Shown here in pieces: positions 36,001 through 46,945 of a stretch of 64,000 bases of DNA; within the stretch, counting starts at the first letter, position 1, and every line of letters starts with the position of its first letter. Origin of the DNA: Atherinomorus stipes (Eukaryota; Chordata; Actinopteri; Atheriniformes; Atherinidae). Below the pieces are notes generated by a model. It was not told the origin of the DNA. It saw only the letters and a program-made list of their open reading frames with translations, and did not search any database. Location of the stretch: contig JALJCO010003488.1 in NCBI GenBank assembly GCA_023101725.1, positions 62,001 to 126,000 of the forward strand. Reading direction: 5' to 3'. Position numbers and translations under genes: made by a program.

Positions 36001-36899
36001 TCCAGCATTTAAGCTATGGTCAAATAAAGGGATCAGATCAATTTCTGACATGTATACAGACAACACATTTATGTCCTTCTCTCAACTATCCCAAACCTAT
36101 GACTTACCTAAGAATAACTTTTTCCGTTATTTACAGATTAGGAGTTTTGTACAAAAGACTTTTAGTTCATTTCCAGATATGCCCACTAAATCATACATTG
36201 AAAACATTCTTGAACTAAGATCAGACCTGAGAGGACTGGTTTCCCAGATCTACAATCTCATTCATAGCATTAACCCACACTCAACTGAACATCTAAGAAA
36301 GGCCTGGGATTCTGACCTAGGAGTAGTGCTGAGAGATGACCAATGGGACTCCATTTTAAATTTGATACACACATCATCTACATCTGCTAAACATGCTTTA
36401 ATCCAGCTGAAGGTGGTACATAGAGCTCACTTTACAAGGGCCAGATTGGCAAAGATCTATCCAAACACTGATCCACGGTGCCCCCCGATGTAGAGGTCAG
36501 CCAGCAGACCTAGTTCACATGTTTTGGCTATGTCCGAAACTTTTCACCTTCTGGGGAAGTATCTTCAAAGCTTTTAGTGAGATGTTTGGAACCCATTTGG
36601 CTCCTGATCCACTCTGTGCTCTCTTTGGTCTAACACCAAAGGAATCTCGAACTGCTTTACCAACCAAAGCTTGCGTTGTTTTAGCCTTTACCACACTCCT
36701 TGCAAGACGTCTGATCCTTTTCAGGTGGAAACAACAAGCTCCCCCATCCTTCTCGCATTGGGTAAATGATGTCATGTACTTTCTAAAGCTAGAAAAAATC
36801 AATTATACACTTAAAGGATCATCTCAAGCTTTTCTCAAAATATGGAGGCCCTTTCTTGACTTCTATGACTCCTTGCAAGAACCACTTGACAGTGAATAA
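33026..36899 (+). pseudogene. L1 ORF2p (endonuclease and reverse transcriptase), three frameshifts
   Basis: The N-terminal apurinic-like endonuclease is complete: ISWN (N35), FLQETH (E64), NLYAPN (Y136), GGDFN (D166, N168) and ISDHSAI (D253, H254), numbered from the ATG at 33026. The reverse transcriptase follows with NNKSPGPDGF, ISLDAEKAFDRVEW, RGTRQGCPLSPLLFA and an intact YADD. The post-RT region and a C-terminal cysteine-histidine cluster (CPKL region near 36520) complete the protein. The frame changes three times, each by one base in a homopolymer: one A missing at 34651-34655, one A extra at about 35299-35303, and one C extra at 36481-36486. No other stop interrupts it. The family nicks target DNA and copies L1 RNA. 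As written this copy is inactive. Confidence 0.92.
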
Positions 36900-36941
36900 G
36901 GTGGGATCCATACGCAATACGTTTGACCTCAGCGGTGAGAA

Positions 36942-36979
36942 CCCCCCCCCCCCCCCCTTTTTTTTTTTTTTTTTTTTTT
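36942..36979. repeat. C16-T22 homopolymer pair in the L1 3' UTR
   Basis: Sixteen C followed by twenty-two T lie just downstream of the ORF2 stop. A polypyrimidine tract is plausible in an L1 3' UTR, but exact lengths are prone to sequencing error. Confidence 0.85.
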
Positions 36980-37346
36980 CTTTCCCTTCTTCTCTTCTTC
37001 TTCCTTTTAGTACTGATACATATGCGTTGTTTTGTTTTGTTTGTTTTTGTTGTTGTTTTGTTTTTGTTTTTACTTGTTGCTTTAATTATTTGATTATTTC
37101 TCCAGTTATGTTACATTACTCCTAAATTTGCTTTCTATCATGCAAACCTAGGGTTGAATGGGTGGGTAGGTGGGTAACAGGGACAGAGGGGAGGGAATGG
37201 TGAATTCATTATGTCCAATACATTTGTTGAACAATGCACTCATATTCTGGAGGATAACTGTGTGTTGAAATTATATGCATTTGTTCTGTACTTCTGTTTT
37301 TGTGGAATAACAGCATAAAACCAATAAAACATATATAAAATAAAAT

Positions 37347-37363
37347 AAATGACCTACATCCGC
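37347..37363 (+). repeat. Right target-site duplication of the full-length L1
   Basis: Exact repeat of 30644-30660. Confidence 0.95.
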
Positions 37364-39312
37364 AGTTTTGATGCAGGAAAAAGACGGTCACGTTAAATAA
37401 AAACACTGTAAGCGATAGTTATGGATTATTCTGCCGTCAGCAAACGATCCAGATCAACTGAAAGACACTAAAAAGTGTAACTACGGAGAAAAAGGTGAGT
37501 AAACAACATTATAGCTTCAGTTTCTGCTCCCGTGACGGCTTGGCTCGTGGCTGCAGTTACCTGAAGCGCCTGAAGTCGCGAGTTTCGTTTCTTAATCTTG
37601 CCTCAAGTCCCTTTAACCAGGCAAAGACATTAAGAACAGGATTCTTATTTACAACGCCGACCTGGCAAGTGCCGTAGGCACCTGTAGGGCAAGCGGGGGA
37701 GGGGAACACAAATAAAAAATAAAATAAAATCAGTAAACATTTAAACAATTTAAGACATCAAAAGAGGAGTCAAAATGTAATAAAACATTTACAGTTGTCC
37801 TTAAAAATCACCTTTAAATAGCGTTTAAAAACAGAGACAGAAGTAAAAGCATCAAGTTTCAGATTTTTGTAATGTGTTTTAGTCAGTTGAAGCTGCAAAA
37901 GAAAATGACATTTGTCCAAAGCAAGAGTTGGTTTTTGGGAAGCTTGCTTGTGTTGTTACCATAATAAACTGTGTTGGCTAATAAATACTATATTTACAGT
38001 GACATCGGACTGTGAATATGTTTCGCAAATGTACCTCGGGAGCAGTCAGAGTCACCCACATGCACTCTCACCATCCCTGAGAAGAATAAAAAACTGTGGC
38101 CACCTGTTTTGGGCACACTGTGACGGCGAGCAGCCGTCTGTAGCTTCACATCCAACTCCATGTTGGATCACTTCTTATTTCAGCTTGGGTGTGTTTCAGC
38201 GTCACACTCTCTCCTCCCCACCACTCTTCTGTTTGCGTGTAATGTCGGAGGAAAGCTGCCACATACACATTTTTACCCGTTCGTTCTCAGCCATAGGCCT
38301 ACTCATACTTTGTCTTTTTGATGGTGCAATTAATTGTGTAGGTAATTGTGTAGTAGTGTGTCCCCAGCTTTACTAGACTGGTCTAGACTCTGGTCTCAGA
38401 GGTTTTGTTATAAAAGACCATGATAGCCAGAAAACAGTGTTATGAAAAAGTACGTTATTTAATGTGGTGGATCTTTAGTTATGTTCATTTTTTAAAAAAT
38501 GAATTATTTCATTTACTGACTTTTAGGGGAGACCGGGGATGATAGTAACACTCTTTGTTTGAGCAAGTGTGACTCAGTGGTCCTTTGTGCTAGAGCTCTC
38601 ACATTTGGACATGTGATCCCATATTTGTCTGCTATAGATGACATACACTTGGACTTCTACTACACCATCACAGATTAGTTAAATTAATGTCAAATACAAA
38701 GTGGTGTGTTGTTACAACCCTCCCCCAGCACCTGGGTGAGTTGCAACACTACTTGAGGATGGATGTAACAATCAAATTATTGTGATTAAAAAACATCAAC
38801 ACCAATAAATGTATGGAAGCATTTTAATGAAAAATAAAGAAGGAACGATAAACTAAATCAAGTATAAATTTAATGCCAGAAAAATAAATACAATAAAATG
38901 AAAAATCTTTGTATGACATAAAATAAATAAAATAAAGAATAATGAAGTGATCTGTGTTGTGTTTATATTTTCTAGCTTGAAACAGGTTAATGTGAAAATG
39001 TCGAGTGTCGCGTAGGCTGCTTACCAAGTAGCCTAACAATCCACTGAACAGTTGAACTGTGTATTTTAGGTGCAGAAATACTAGAAACACTAGCAATCAA
39101 CTAAGCAAATGGCTGAAGGCATAATACATTTATTTAATTAGGTTGGGCAATTGTGGCAAATATAGTTCTGACATTTCTTACAACCATCGCCATACCAGGC
39201 AGCCATTAAAAAGCTAACCTTTTTTAGTGTTTAGCTTCAAAGCTAGCACTAATGCAACACATTAAATGAAACTAAAGAAACTACTACTTTAGCTGATATA
39301 AGTAAAACAATC

Positions 39313-39355
39313 ATATCTACAACACAAGTTGTAGATATGACTACATATCTACAAC
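39313..39355. other. Triple alternating inverted repeat
   Basis: ATATCTACAAC (39313-39323), its complement GTTGTAGATAT (39328-39338) and ATATCTACAAC again (39345-39355) allow two mutually exclusive hairpins. No function is assigned. Confidence 0.6.
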
Positions 39356-39459
39356 TTGATAGATCGGGTCCTTTGTGTATCACTATGTATATCTTATATT
39401 TACAGTATTTTTTAGTATATTGGACCAATTATAGTTTGTTCTGTAATGTGTTTTTTAGG

Positions 39460-39555
39460 GATGATAATTGATAAGAAATTATCGATGTCAATGCCATTAA
39501 TGATGCCGCTTATCGATTAGTTTCCTTATCGATTTTCTTATCAATGCCTGATAGG
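39460..39555. repeat. hAT-like terminal fragment
   Basis: TAGGGATGATAATTGATAAG followed by ATCGAT-rich text is a recurrent fish hAT-type terminus. The other end is missing or decayed. Confidence 0.4.
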
Positions 39556-40009
39556 TTGTTGTATATGAAAAAAAAAACAGATAATGTAGGCTATGGCTTG
39601 TAACAAAAGCTTTTTTTTTTTATTGTAAAAGGCAGATTTATCTGGAACTGAAGAGCAACTACTGACCTCTGACCTGCAGCCTGCCTGCTGTTTCATGTAT
39701 GTTTCATCCCATCACCACAAGAGAATGACCTCTGAACTCAGCCAGCACTGCCACTGCCTTCGTCTCTCTGGCTGCTGCTCTCATCATCTGAAATGGGATA
39801 TTAAGTGGGGCCCTATGCCCCCAGGAACACTACATTAACATCGTTCTTACTTCATTTCGGATCTTGTAAGCACCAACGTTAACTTCCATCAATAACTACA
39901 AGTGCTGTACAAGATAAAGCTATGTTATCCGACACAAACAAAAAGGCTTACGTTAAGAGCGTAACATGGGTAACTACGGAGCAAGCTAGCTTAGCCAAGC
40001 AAAAGATAG

Positions 40010-40602
40010 AGGGTCTCTCCCAATCCGCGCACTTGAGCACTTCAAACACTGCTTTTGAGTGTATAGTGCACACATGGTGTCATTTAAGCAACAATTCATT
40101 GCACTGAAAGTACCAGGATGTTGACCTAATCACGCCCAAAAATGAAGTGCAAAACGAAGCACACTACACGCACTAAATGGACGCCATCTTGCTGACATAG
40201 AGGAAGAGGCGGGACTTTCGAACTGCTTTCAGAGCTGAATTATGGTGGTGAACAAAGCAGTGGCGACCCCTGCTGCATCGGAGGCGGTGTTGTACTGATT
40301 TAAGTAACATTTATGAAATGGTTTAGACATAATTAGTAATGTATATTGTGGCATGCTACCAAGCTGTTCACTCCCTGATGACAGTTATGATCTGGTCATG
40401 TGTTTGAGGCTGCAGTTATACCGGCGCAGTAGAGTTAGCTCATGTTAGCGGGCAATGCTGGTCTGTCACTTTCTGTAAGTGCAGTGCTCTGTTTGGGTCA
40501 GCATTTAGCGACAATAGTGTGTACTACAGACGAAGTACACAGTGTGTACTACGCACTGAATTCCAGTGCACTCGGACAAGTGTGCGGTTTGAGACAGACT
40601 CA
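40010..40602. mobile_element. TIR element, 0.6 kb
   Basis: The left end near 40010 (TCTCTCCCAATCCGCGCACTTG) and the right end near 40602 (complement of TCTGTCTCAAACCGCACACTTG) are inverted matches over more than 20 positions with a few mismatches. There is no coding capacity. The superfamily is uncertain. Confidence 0.7.
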
Positions 40603-41137
40603 GAGTCTCCTGCTCTAGCTGCTGGAAAATGCTATGAAAATCATTCAGCAAACAATAGCTAGCATAACTAAGCAACCTGAAAATGAAAGCACGTCGCCTG
40701 ATCCAACACTGTCTGCAACACTGCTGGACGTTTGGACTGTCGCTCGCCTTGTTTTCACGTCTGGAAGACATGACAGGCGTCTCAGACATCGAGGTTGTGA
40801 ACTGGCTCCAATTTTTTTAGCATATTTATTGTATTACCCCCCTTACAGGAGAGCACAGTCACAGTGGTTGCAGACAGCAACCCATGCCCTCCACCGCTTC
40901 TTCCGCTCCATATTTAGTTGGGAGTTCGTCAACAGAAACAGTGAAAGTGACGTGAAAGTGACTGTTTCTGTGCATTTTGTAAATGGATGCAATTTCTTTA
41001 TGCCGACAGATTGTTTACATTTACTCCTTTATTTGGACGACTTAGAGTCTCGTGTTTTAGATCACCATTTGCATGTTTAATCACGTTTTCTTCTCCAGAA
41101 AGATCTGTTTTCTTTGATACTGGACAATGGTTAAATC

Positions 41138-41745
41138 TAGGGATGTCCCAATACCACTTTTTGGCTGACCAAGTACAAGTACGAGTACTAACATTTGAGG
41201 ACTTGCCGATACCGAGTACCGATCTGAGTAATTAATAAGGAAAAATGAAATGTTTTTTTTCTTTTTTTTTAAATAAAGAGAAGCATCTCTGCTGCTCAGG
41301 TGTGATGCGGACATGTTGCTGCCTTATTAGCTTACCACCACATTTACAACGACCTCGTCAAACAACAGTCTGACTTCACAGGAGCAGAAATAAAAGCTTA
41401 CAAGTTGTCAAAAGCTAATCAACAGCAAATCTGAGTGTGCTGTATTTTAGGAATACATTGTCATAATTTTACATTAACGAACATATTCACACTTACACCA
41501 GCTCACTAAAAATATACTTGGGAAGCGTAGGAAACAAAATCAGCAGGAAACTTCCCACCGACAACGTGAATCCTGAATGAAATGTCAGAAATTGTATGTT
41601 CATACCCCCCAGTTAAAGAAAAGGCTAAATTCACAACAGTAATTCAAATAACAAGAAACTAATAACAAATAAAAATGTACAAAATTATAATTTAGTGAAA
41701 TACATTTTTGCATTTGAATTATAATTAGAAATAATTAAAAAACCA
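41138..41745 (+). mobile_element. hAT-like element, left-hand part
   Basis: The end TAGGGATGTCCCAATACC at 41138 is complementary to the end at 46037. The stretch 41300-41740 is a direct repeat of 45140-45590. This suggests two copies of one family: this one has lost its right end and the other its left. Alternatively they are the outer parts of one larger duplicated element. Confidence 0.6.
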
Positions 41746-41960
41746 AAACAAACAAAACTGTCCCAGACACATCAGAGCATCTTTCCCATGAACAGGGGAC
41801 CAAAATACCTGCCAACAGGTGCAGACGTCTGATTGGACGTGACAGAAACCACCTGGTTACAGTGAATCCTCAACAAAATTTTAGCTTCGGAGCCCCATCA
41901 CGCTTGTGTACTTGTTTAATTTTTTGTGTTTGTTTTTAATATTTCTGTTGAACCACAATA

Positions 41961-42694
41961 GGGGATTATCACGCTTCCGCGTTCCGGTTTCTGGAAGTTA
42001 AAACATTTGGCACTTCCTCTTCCGGGCCATGTTAACGACAGCCGTTCCTGCTCTGTTATACTGTTTAAATCGGATAAACTCCAAACATATTTAAGTTTTC
42101 ATTCTAGACTGAAGTCATACTGGATCAAAAGCTGGATCAAAGCGATCGATTTGCTGCGGTGAAGGGCCGAACTTTATAATAAAACGACACACGTTTGTTT
42201 GTGGCTGGCAGACTGCGCAGTCGTGTTAGCAGGTTAGCATTAGCCAGCTCGATAACGTGCCTAACTTTGTGCGGCTGAAAACACACAAGCATCTGAAAGC
42301 GTCTCCTTTCTTGGCAGTCCCCAGTTGTTCCACTGGAAACGGGGAGGTACAGACCCGATTTTCAGATGTTTGTGTGTTTTAAGACGCACAATGTTAAGCA
42401 CGTCAGTAAACGCTAGCTGGCTAATGCTAGCATGCTGTGAAGTGCCGGTGTTGTGCCCCACCGGGGACAAACAAACGTGTGTTTTATTATAAAGTTCGGC
42501 CCTTCACCGCGGCAAATCGATCGCTTTGATCCAGCTTTTGATCCAGTATCACTTCAGTCTAGAATGAAAACTTAAATATGTTTTGGAGTTTATCCGATTT
42601 AAACAGTATAACAGAGCAGGAACGGCTGTTGTTAACATGGCCCGGAAGAGGAAGTGTCAAAAGCCGGCAACTTCCGGTAGGCGTGATAATCCCC
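41961..42694. mobile_element. Large foldback MITE, copy 1
   Basis: A 734-bp near-palindrome has ends GGGGATTATCACGC and its complement, flanked by TA at 41959-41960 and 42695-42696. Arms of roughly 310 bp flank a short centre near 42327. TA flanks fit a mariner-type target, though a longer duplication cannot be excluded. Copy 2 lies at 52283-52995. Confidence 0.82.
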
Positions 42695-42696
42695 TA

Positions 42697-43591
42697 TTCA
42701 AAATCAATGTCAAGATTTTCATAGAATTTTTATCTATTTTTACTTTTGTCAATTTCAACTTATTTCTCTGACAGATGATTTTTTCTTTCTTTAAATGGAG
42801 GGTATGAAAATGTTTTGAGGACGACTGTGGGGGTACCGCAGGTCTGGTGGGAGAGTCCGCTCCGACTGCCACTAATCTTATGAAAAGTATTCTGGGGACA
42901 TGATACGGGTCAGATGCATTTCATCTTTCCTCCTGTAATGAAAAGCTTCTTCTGATATAAATGTGAGGAAGAAAATTTACACTATGATGGATTTGACAGG
43001 AAACCTCTGAGGAGAGGAAATACGAGCTCTGGTGAAAATCCTCATCAGGAGTCTCGCTGCAGCATCTTGGATGGGATGGAGGATTTTCAGAAGATCATGC
43101 AAAACAATGATCGGGAATTCCAGGAGTCCAGTCTGGAAGTGACGAATGCTGGACTACAGGCCGGAGGAAAGCCTGGAAAACCACTGATGAGACAAATATG
43201 ATTGTATACGAAGAAAAGCTGAAACAAAAACAAGTCATGTGAGTTCTGAGTATTTTCAGCTCAACAAACGTACCTGAACAGCATCTTTGTACTCTTTGGA
43301 TTATTTATATTACTGATGAAAAACCTGTTCACAGGTGGACTCAGATGGTAAATGATAAAGAACAAACTAAAATAATAACTTTTGGCAGACTTTTTTCCAT
43401 TAAATAGTTACACTGATTTTCCACCACATAATGACACCAGAAGAACCAAGAATATACAGATATTTTTATTTATCTTGTCATTAGTTTTGAAATGAGGGTT
43501 TTTCACATAATTTCCCACAAATATCTTCAGTTTATAATTTATTAAACCTTTTGTTTACAGTTCAATGCAAATGAGGAAAATGTGATTGAAG
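42697..43591. other. Unassigned DNA
   Basis: No gene, TIR pair or array recognised. Confidence 0.4.
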
Positions 43592-44059
43592 CACTGCAAA
43601 AACTCAATTCTTAGCAAGTATACTTCTGTAATTTCTAGTCAAAATATCTCATCACACTCAAAATAAGACAAAATTACTTAAAGAGAAACATTTCAGTGAG
43701 ATATAAGATCTTGTTTTAAGGCAATGCATCTTACTAAAAAAATCTTATCAAGAATATTTTGCTTATGCCATTGGCAGAATTGTATGTGCTTATTACAAGC
43801 AAAAAAATAAATATATATATTTTTTTACTTATTTTAAGAGTGGCCAAGATTTTTTGCTTGTAATAAGCAAAAAATTCTGCCAATGGCATAAGCAAAATTT
43901 TCTTGATAAGATTTTTAAAATATGATGCATTGCCTTAAAACAAGGTCTTATATCTTACTGAAATGTTTCTCTTTAAGTAATCTCATTATTTTGAGTGTGA
44001 TAAGATTTTTGACTAGAATTTAGAAAAATATATTTGCTAAGATTTGAGTTTTTGCAGTG
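43592..44059. mobile_element. Foldback MITE with CACTGCAAAAA ends
   Basis: A 468-bp element has ends CACTGCAAAAACTCA and the complementary TGAGTTTTTGCAGTG. Arms of about 200 bp contain CAATGCATC, TTGCTTATGCCATTGGCAGAA and their complements. The centre is an AT-rich hinge near 43805-43835. The adjoining 8-mers do not match, so I cannot confirm a target duplication. Confidence 0.85.
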
Positions 44060-44909
44060 AGAAAAATACATCTGTCCTCTTTTTTGCTAGTTTTTTTTAT
44101 TTCGAAGCCTTAAAGTAAAAATAAAACGGATTCATTCAAAATGAAAGCAACTTTTAAAGCATTTATCAAAAATGATAAGTTGTCTATTTTCCAAAGGATA
44201 TGGAAAATTTGCGTCTCTAAACGACTTATCTGGCTGGGTTGAGGAAAAAAATGTCTCTTTAGATTGTGAAGGTTGCAGAGCCCTGCGCTATACTGTAGGT
44301 TTGTAATTCCAGGCTGCGGGAAGATGCTCAGAGCAGCAGCAGACTTTCAGCCACTTGGAAAACCTTAGAAATGTAAAGATTAATCATTTTGATAAAATGA
44401 TACGTTAGTGTTGTTCTAAGCTCTTTTAGCATAATTAAATCCACACCAAATAAATCCACTTTGGATGACTTTAGGGATCTTATCATTCTTGGAACTTCGG
44501 ATTCAGTGAAATTCCTCACGATGAAGCCAGTTTCGTTATATTGTGTCCTGCATGATGTGCAGTGAGGTCATGTTTGTGCAGGTGTCACTGCACAGTAGAG
44601 CTGTGCACCACCTCCAGAGACTGCTAAATTTTCTCTGGTCTTTTCCAGTCAAATGAAGGTTTTCATTTGGCTTTCTGACACTTCTCCTGAGAGCTTTTAT
44701 TGGTCCTCCAGAACTTAGCTTGACCTCTACGGTTCCTGTTACCTCACATTTCTGAATTACACTACAAACCAATAAAAACGCTCCCCAAAAATAATGGTAA
44801 ATTTCAAAGATTTTAATTTTAGCAGCATCCGTGGCCAAGTGGAAAAGTTTATATTGTAGGGTTCAGATAAGAAAGATATAACACGGTAATGCTAAATAAG
44901 GGTCTAGTG
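44060..44909. other. Mostly unassigned DNA
   Basis: A possible LINE fragment is listed separately at 44328-44519. No TIR pair or array was seen in the rest. Confidence 0.35.
44328..44519 (-). pseudogene. Possible LINE reverse-transcriptase fragment
   Basis: The 63-codon minus-strand frame reads FTESEVPRMIRSLKSSKVDL, then LIMLKELRTTLTYHFIKMIN. Its pattern resembles the region just before the RT core in non-LTR elements (linker, conserved Lys-Ser-Ser-Lys, then a helix). No RT catalytic motif follows, and no poly(A) or target duplication is seen. It could be chance. Confidence 0.3.
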
Positions 44910-45109
44910 CAGGGATTGGGAACTCCAGTCCTCAAGCGCCGGCATCCTGCAGGTATGAGGAGCTTCCAGGCTGCAACACACCTGACTCCAATCAACGGGT
45001 AATCGTGCAGAGCTTGATGTGAAACTCTCCACTGGTCACAAGGTGCGTTACCACAGGGAAATTCCTACCTGTAGGATGCTGGCCCTCAAGGACCGGAGTT
45101 GCCCCCCTG
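44910..45109. mobile_element. 200-bp hAT MITE
   Basis: The ends are CAGGGATTGGGAACTCC and the complement of CAGGGGGGCAACTCC. Flanking 8-mers GTCTAGTG (44902-44909) and ATCTAGTG (45110-45117) match at 7 of 8 positions, as expected of an aged hAT duplication. The interior text around ATCCTGCAGG and GGCCCTCAAGGACCGGAGTT is a common fish hAT-MITE type. Confidence 0.87.
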
Positions 45110-45127
45110 ATCTAGTGTGTAGGAAAT

Positions 45128-46037
45128 AATGATATCACATTGATGTTGCATGTTGCTGCCTTACCATGACATTTAACTACCTCGTCAAATGACAGTCGGA
45201 TCCACAATAGCAGAAAAAAAAAGCGTACAAGTTGTCAGAAGTTTATAAACAGCTGATCTGATGCAGCTGAGGTTTGCTGTATTTTAGCACGCGTTGTCAT
45301 AATTTTCCACATTCAAACTTATACCAGCTCAACAAAAACATACTTGGAAAGTGTAGGAAACATAACTAGACAGGAAACTTACCACCGACAAACTGAATCC
45401 TGAATAAAATGTCTGAAATATATGTAGAGTCGTCCTCTAAATTATTCATACCCTATAATTAAAGGAAAGGCTAAACTAACAATAGTAATTCAAATAATAA
45501 GAAACTAAAATAAAACTTAAATAAATACATGTTTAGAAAATTATTATTTAGTGAAATAAATTGTTTTTGAATTGCAGTTGAAAACAATTATTTGGATTGG
45601 TTTCTGTTTGCAAACAACAGTATTCCAACTCAGTGCTCCTCCCTCTCAGGCTAATGGCCGCCTCCTTCTTCTGCCTATTCAGTTTCAAGCCTCCTTCAGA
45701 GCTCAGAAGCAGATAGAAGAAGCAGAAGCAAAGGCGGTTTTGAGATGGATTTCACTTGCTCAAGTCTAACGTTTATTTTTTACAGGGGGATTTTCGGACT
45801 GTACCTTTAAAAAAAACATACTATCGCCACACAGATTGAATCTGGCAACCTGCAATGGCGGCCTGTATTGGCTTGTAGATGTAAACATTGTGAACATTGT
45901 TGAACCCGAGGCGACAGCCTAGGTCGCCTATAGTAATTGCTTGCCCTGTGAGCAGGTATTTGATGAGTACGAGTACAGCAAAATAGGCCAGTATTGGAGC
46001 GATAACTGATACTGGCATCGGTATCGGGACATCCCTA
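45128..46037 (+). mobile_element. hAT-like element, right-hand part
   Basis: 45140-45590 is a direct repeat of 41300-41740. The right end GGTATCGGGACATCCCTA at 46037 is complementary to the terminus at 41138. A truncated TTAA MITE is inserted at 45590-45806. Confidence 0.6.
45590..45806 (-). mobile_element. TTAA MITE, family B copy 2, truncated
   Basis: The right end (complement of AGGTACAGTCCGAAAATCCC) abuts TTAA at 45807-45810. The interior matches 1443-1560 and 1889-1950 in inverted orientation. Much of the middle and the far end are missing. Confidence 0.7.
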
Positions 46038-46308
46038 CATTTAACCATCACACAAACCTCATCATCATAAACACAGAGGCTTGCAGTATTATACATGTGT
46101 TCCTGGATTGAGCCATAAGCACTAATTTAAAAGTTCCAGCACAGTATGCTCATGTATACATCTTTAAATTATATAACGATGGCACTTGTTGGTACATAAA
46201 TTGTGACAATAGCAAAAATTATAAATACTAAGTAAACATAAATACTGTCGTCGTACTGTATGTCTTTCAACTCTCTCTATTGTGAAGCATTACAAACATT
46301 CCCTAGCC
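46038..46308. other. Unassigned DNA
   Basis: Short AT-rich stretch with nothing recognised. Confidence 0.35.
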
Positions 46309-46945
46309 CATGCTGCTGGTGTAATGGGGTGGGGGAGGTTTTCTTGGCCCACTTTGGGCCCGTTGGTACCAACGTGACGGTTTAACCACCACAGCCTACC
46401 TGAGTATTGTTGCTGACCATGTTCATCCCTTCATGACCACAGAGGAGCATCTTCTGATGCTGCTTCCAGCAGGATAACGCACCATGTCACAATGATGACA
46501 TCATCTCCACCTGCTTTCTGGAACATGACCACGAGTTCACTGGACTCAGATGTTCTCCACAGTCATCAGATCTCAGACCAACAGAGCAGCTTTGGGATGA
46601 GGTGGAACGGGAGATTCTCATCACAATATGGTGGAATGGAAGATTCTCGTTATGGATTTGGTAGAACGGGAGATTCTCATCATGATGTGATGGAACAGGA
46701 GATTACCATCATCTCATCTCATCTGATGTAGATTACAATCTATATCAGATTCTCATCATGAATCTGCTTCAACTGTGTGATGCTATCATTCCAACATGGA
46801 GTAAAATCCATGAGAATGTTTCTGACTTCTTCGATCTTAAGGCACTTCTGAAAGAAAAAGGGGTCCAACCCGGTACTGGAAGGTGGACCTTATAAAGTGA
46901 GTGTGTACACACTGACCTGTATTCAGAAACAACCCATCCATAACA
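46309..46945 (+). pseudogene. Tc1-like transposase relic, C-terminal half and 3' end
   Basis: This carries the catalytic half of the same Tc1 family as 8833-9603, overlapping it by about 115 bp. Readable pieces include QDNAPCH (around 46471), which holds the second catalytic aspartate. Further on, DLRPTEQLWDEVER (about 46569-46612) holds the third acidic position. Frames are broken. Near 46600-46705 a GGAGATTCTCATCA-type unit is repeated about three times, an internal local duplication. The end AAGGTGGACCTTATAAAGTG at about 46880 matches the 3' end of such transposons. The enzyme would cut and paste at TA. Confidence 0.8.

Larger units (their letters stand above)
30661..37346 (+). mobile_element. 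Full-length L1 retrotransposon (6.7 kb)
   Basis: The element lies between perfect 17-bp target duplications and carries a short 5' UTR (30661-30820), ORF1, a long spacer, ORF2 and a 3' UTR. The 3' end is a short AT-rich tail (ATATATAAAATAAAAT), not a long poly(A). ORF1 is intact; ORF2 has three one-base frameshifts. A start this close to a duplicated site suggests complete reverse transcription. In the 3' UTR a C16-T22 run follows the ORF2 stop. Confidence 0.95.
37364..40009. other. Unassigned DNA with repeat fragments
   Basis: No gene is recognised. Near 37600-37680 the sequence (CCTTTAACCAGGCAAAGAC, then CGACCTGGCAAGTGCC) resembles a LINE tail type common in fish. Its start is an inverted match to TTAAAGGGACTTCAGGCA at about 30440, on the other side of the L1. 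At 38524-38760 the text GGGGAGACCGGGGATGATAG resembles one end of a DNA transposon, but no partner was found. Confidence 0.35.

Noticed and set aside
41081..41314. Minus-strand frame across the hAT-like end
   Set aside because: It spans a TIR end and an A/T homopolymer tract and has no protein-like features.
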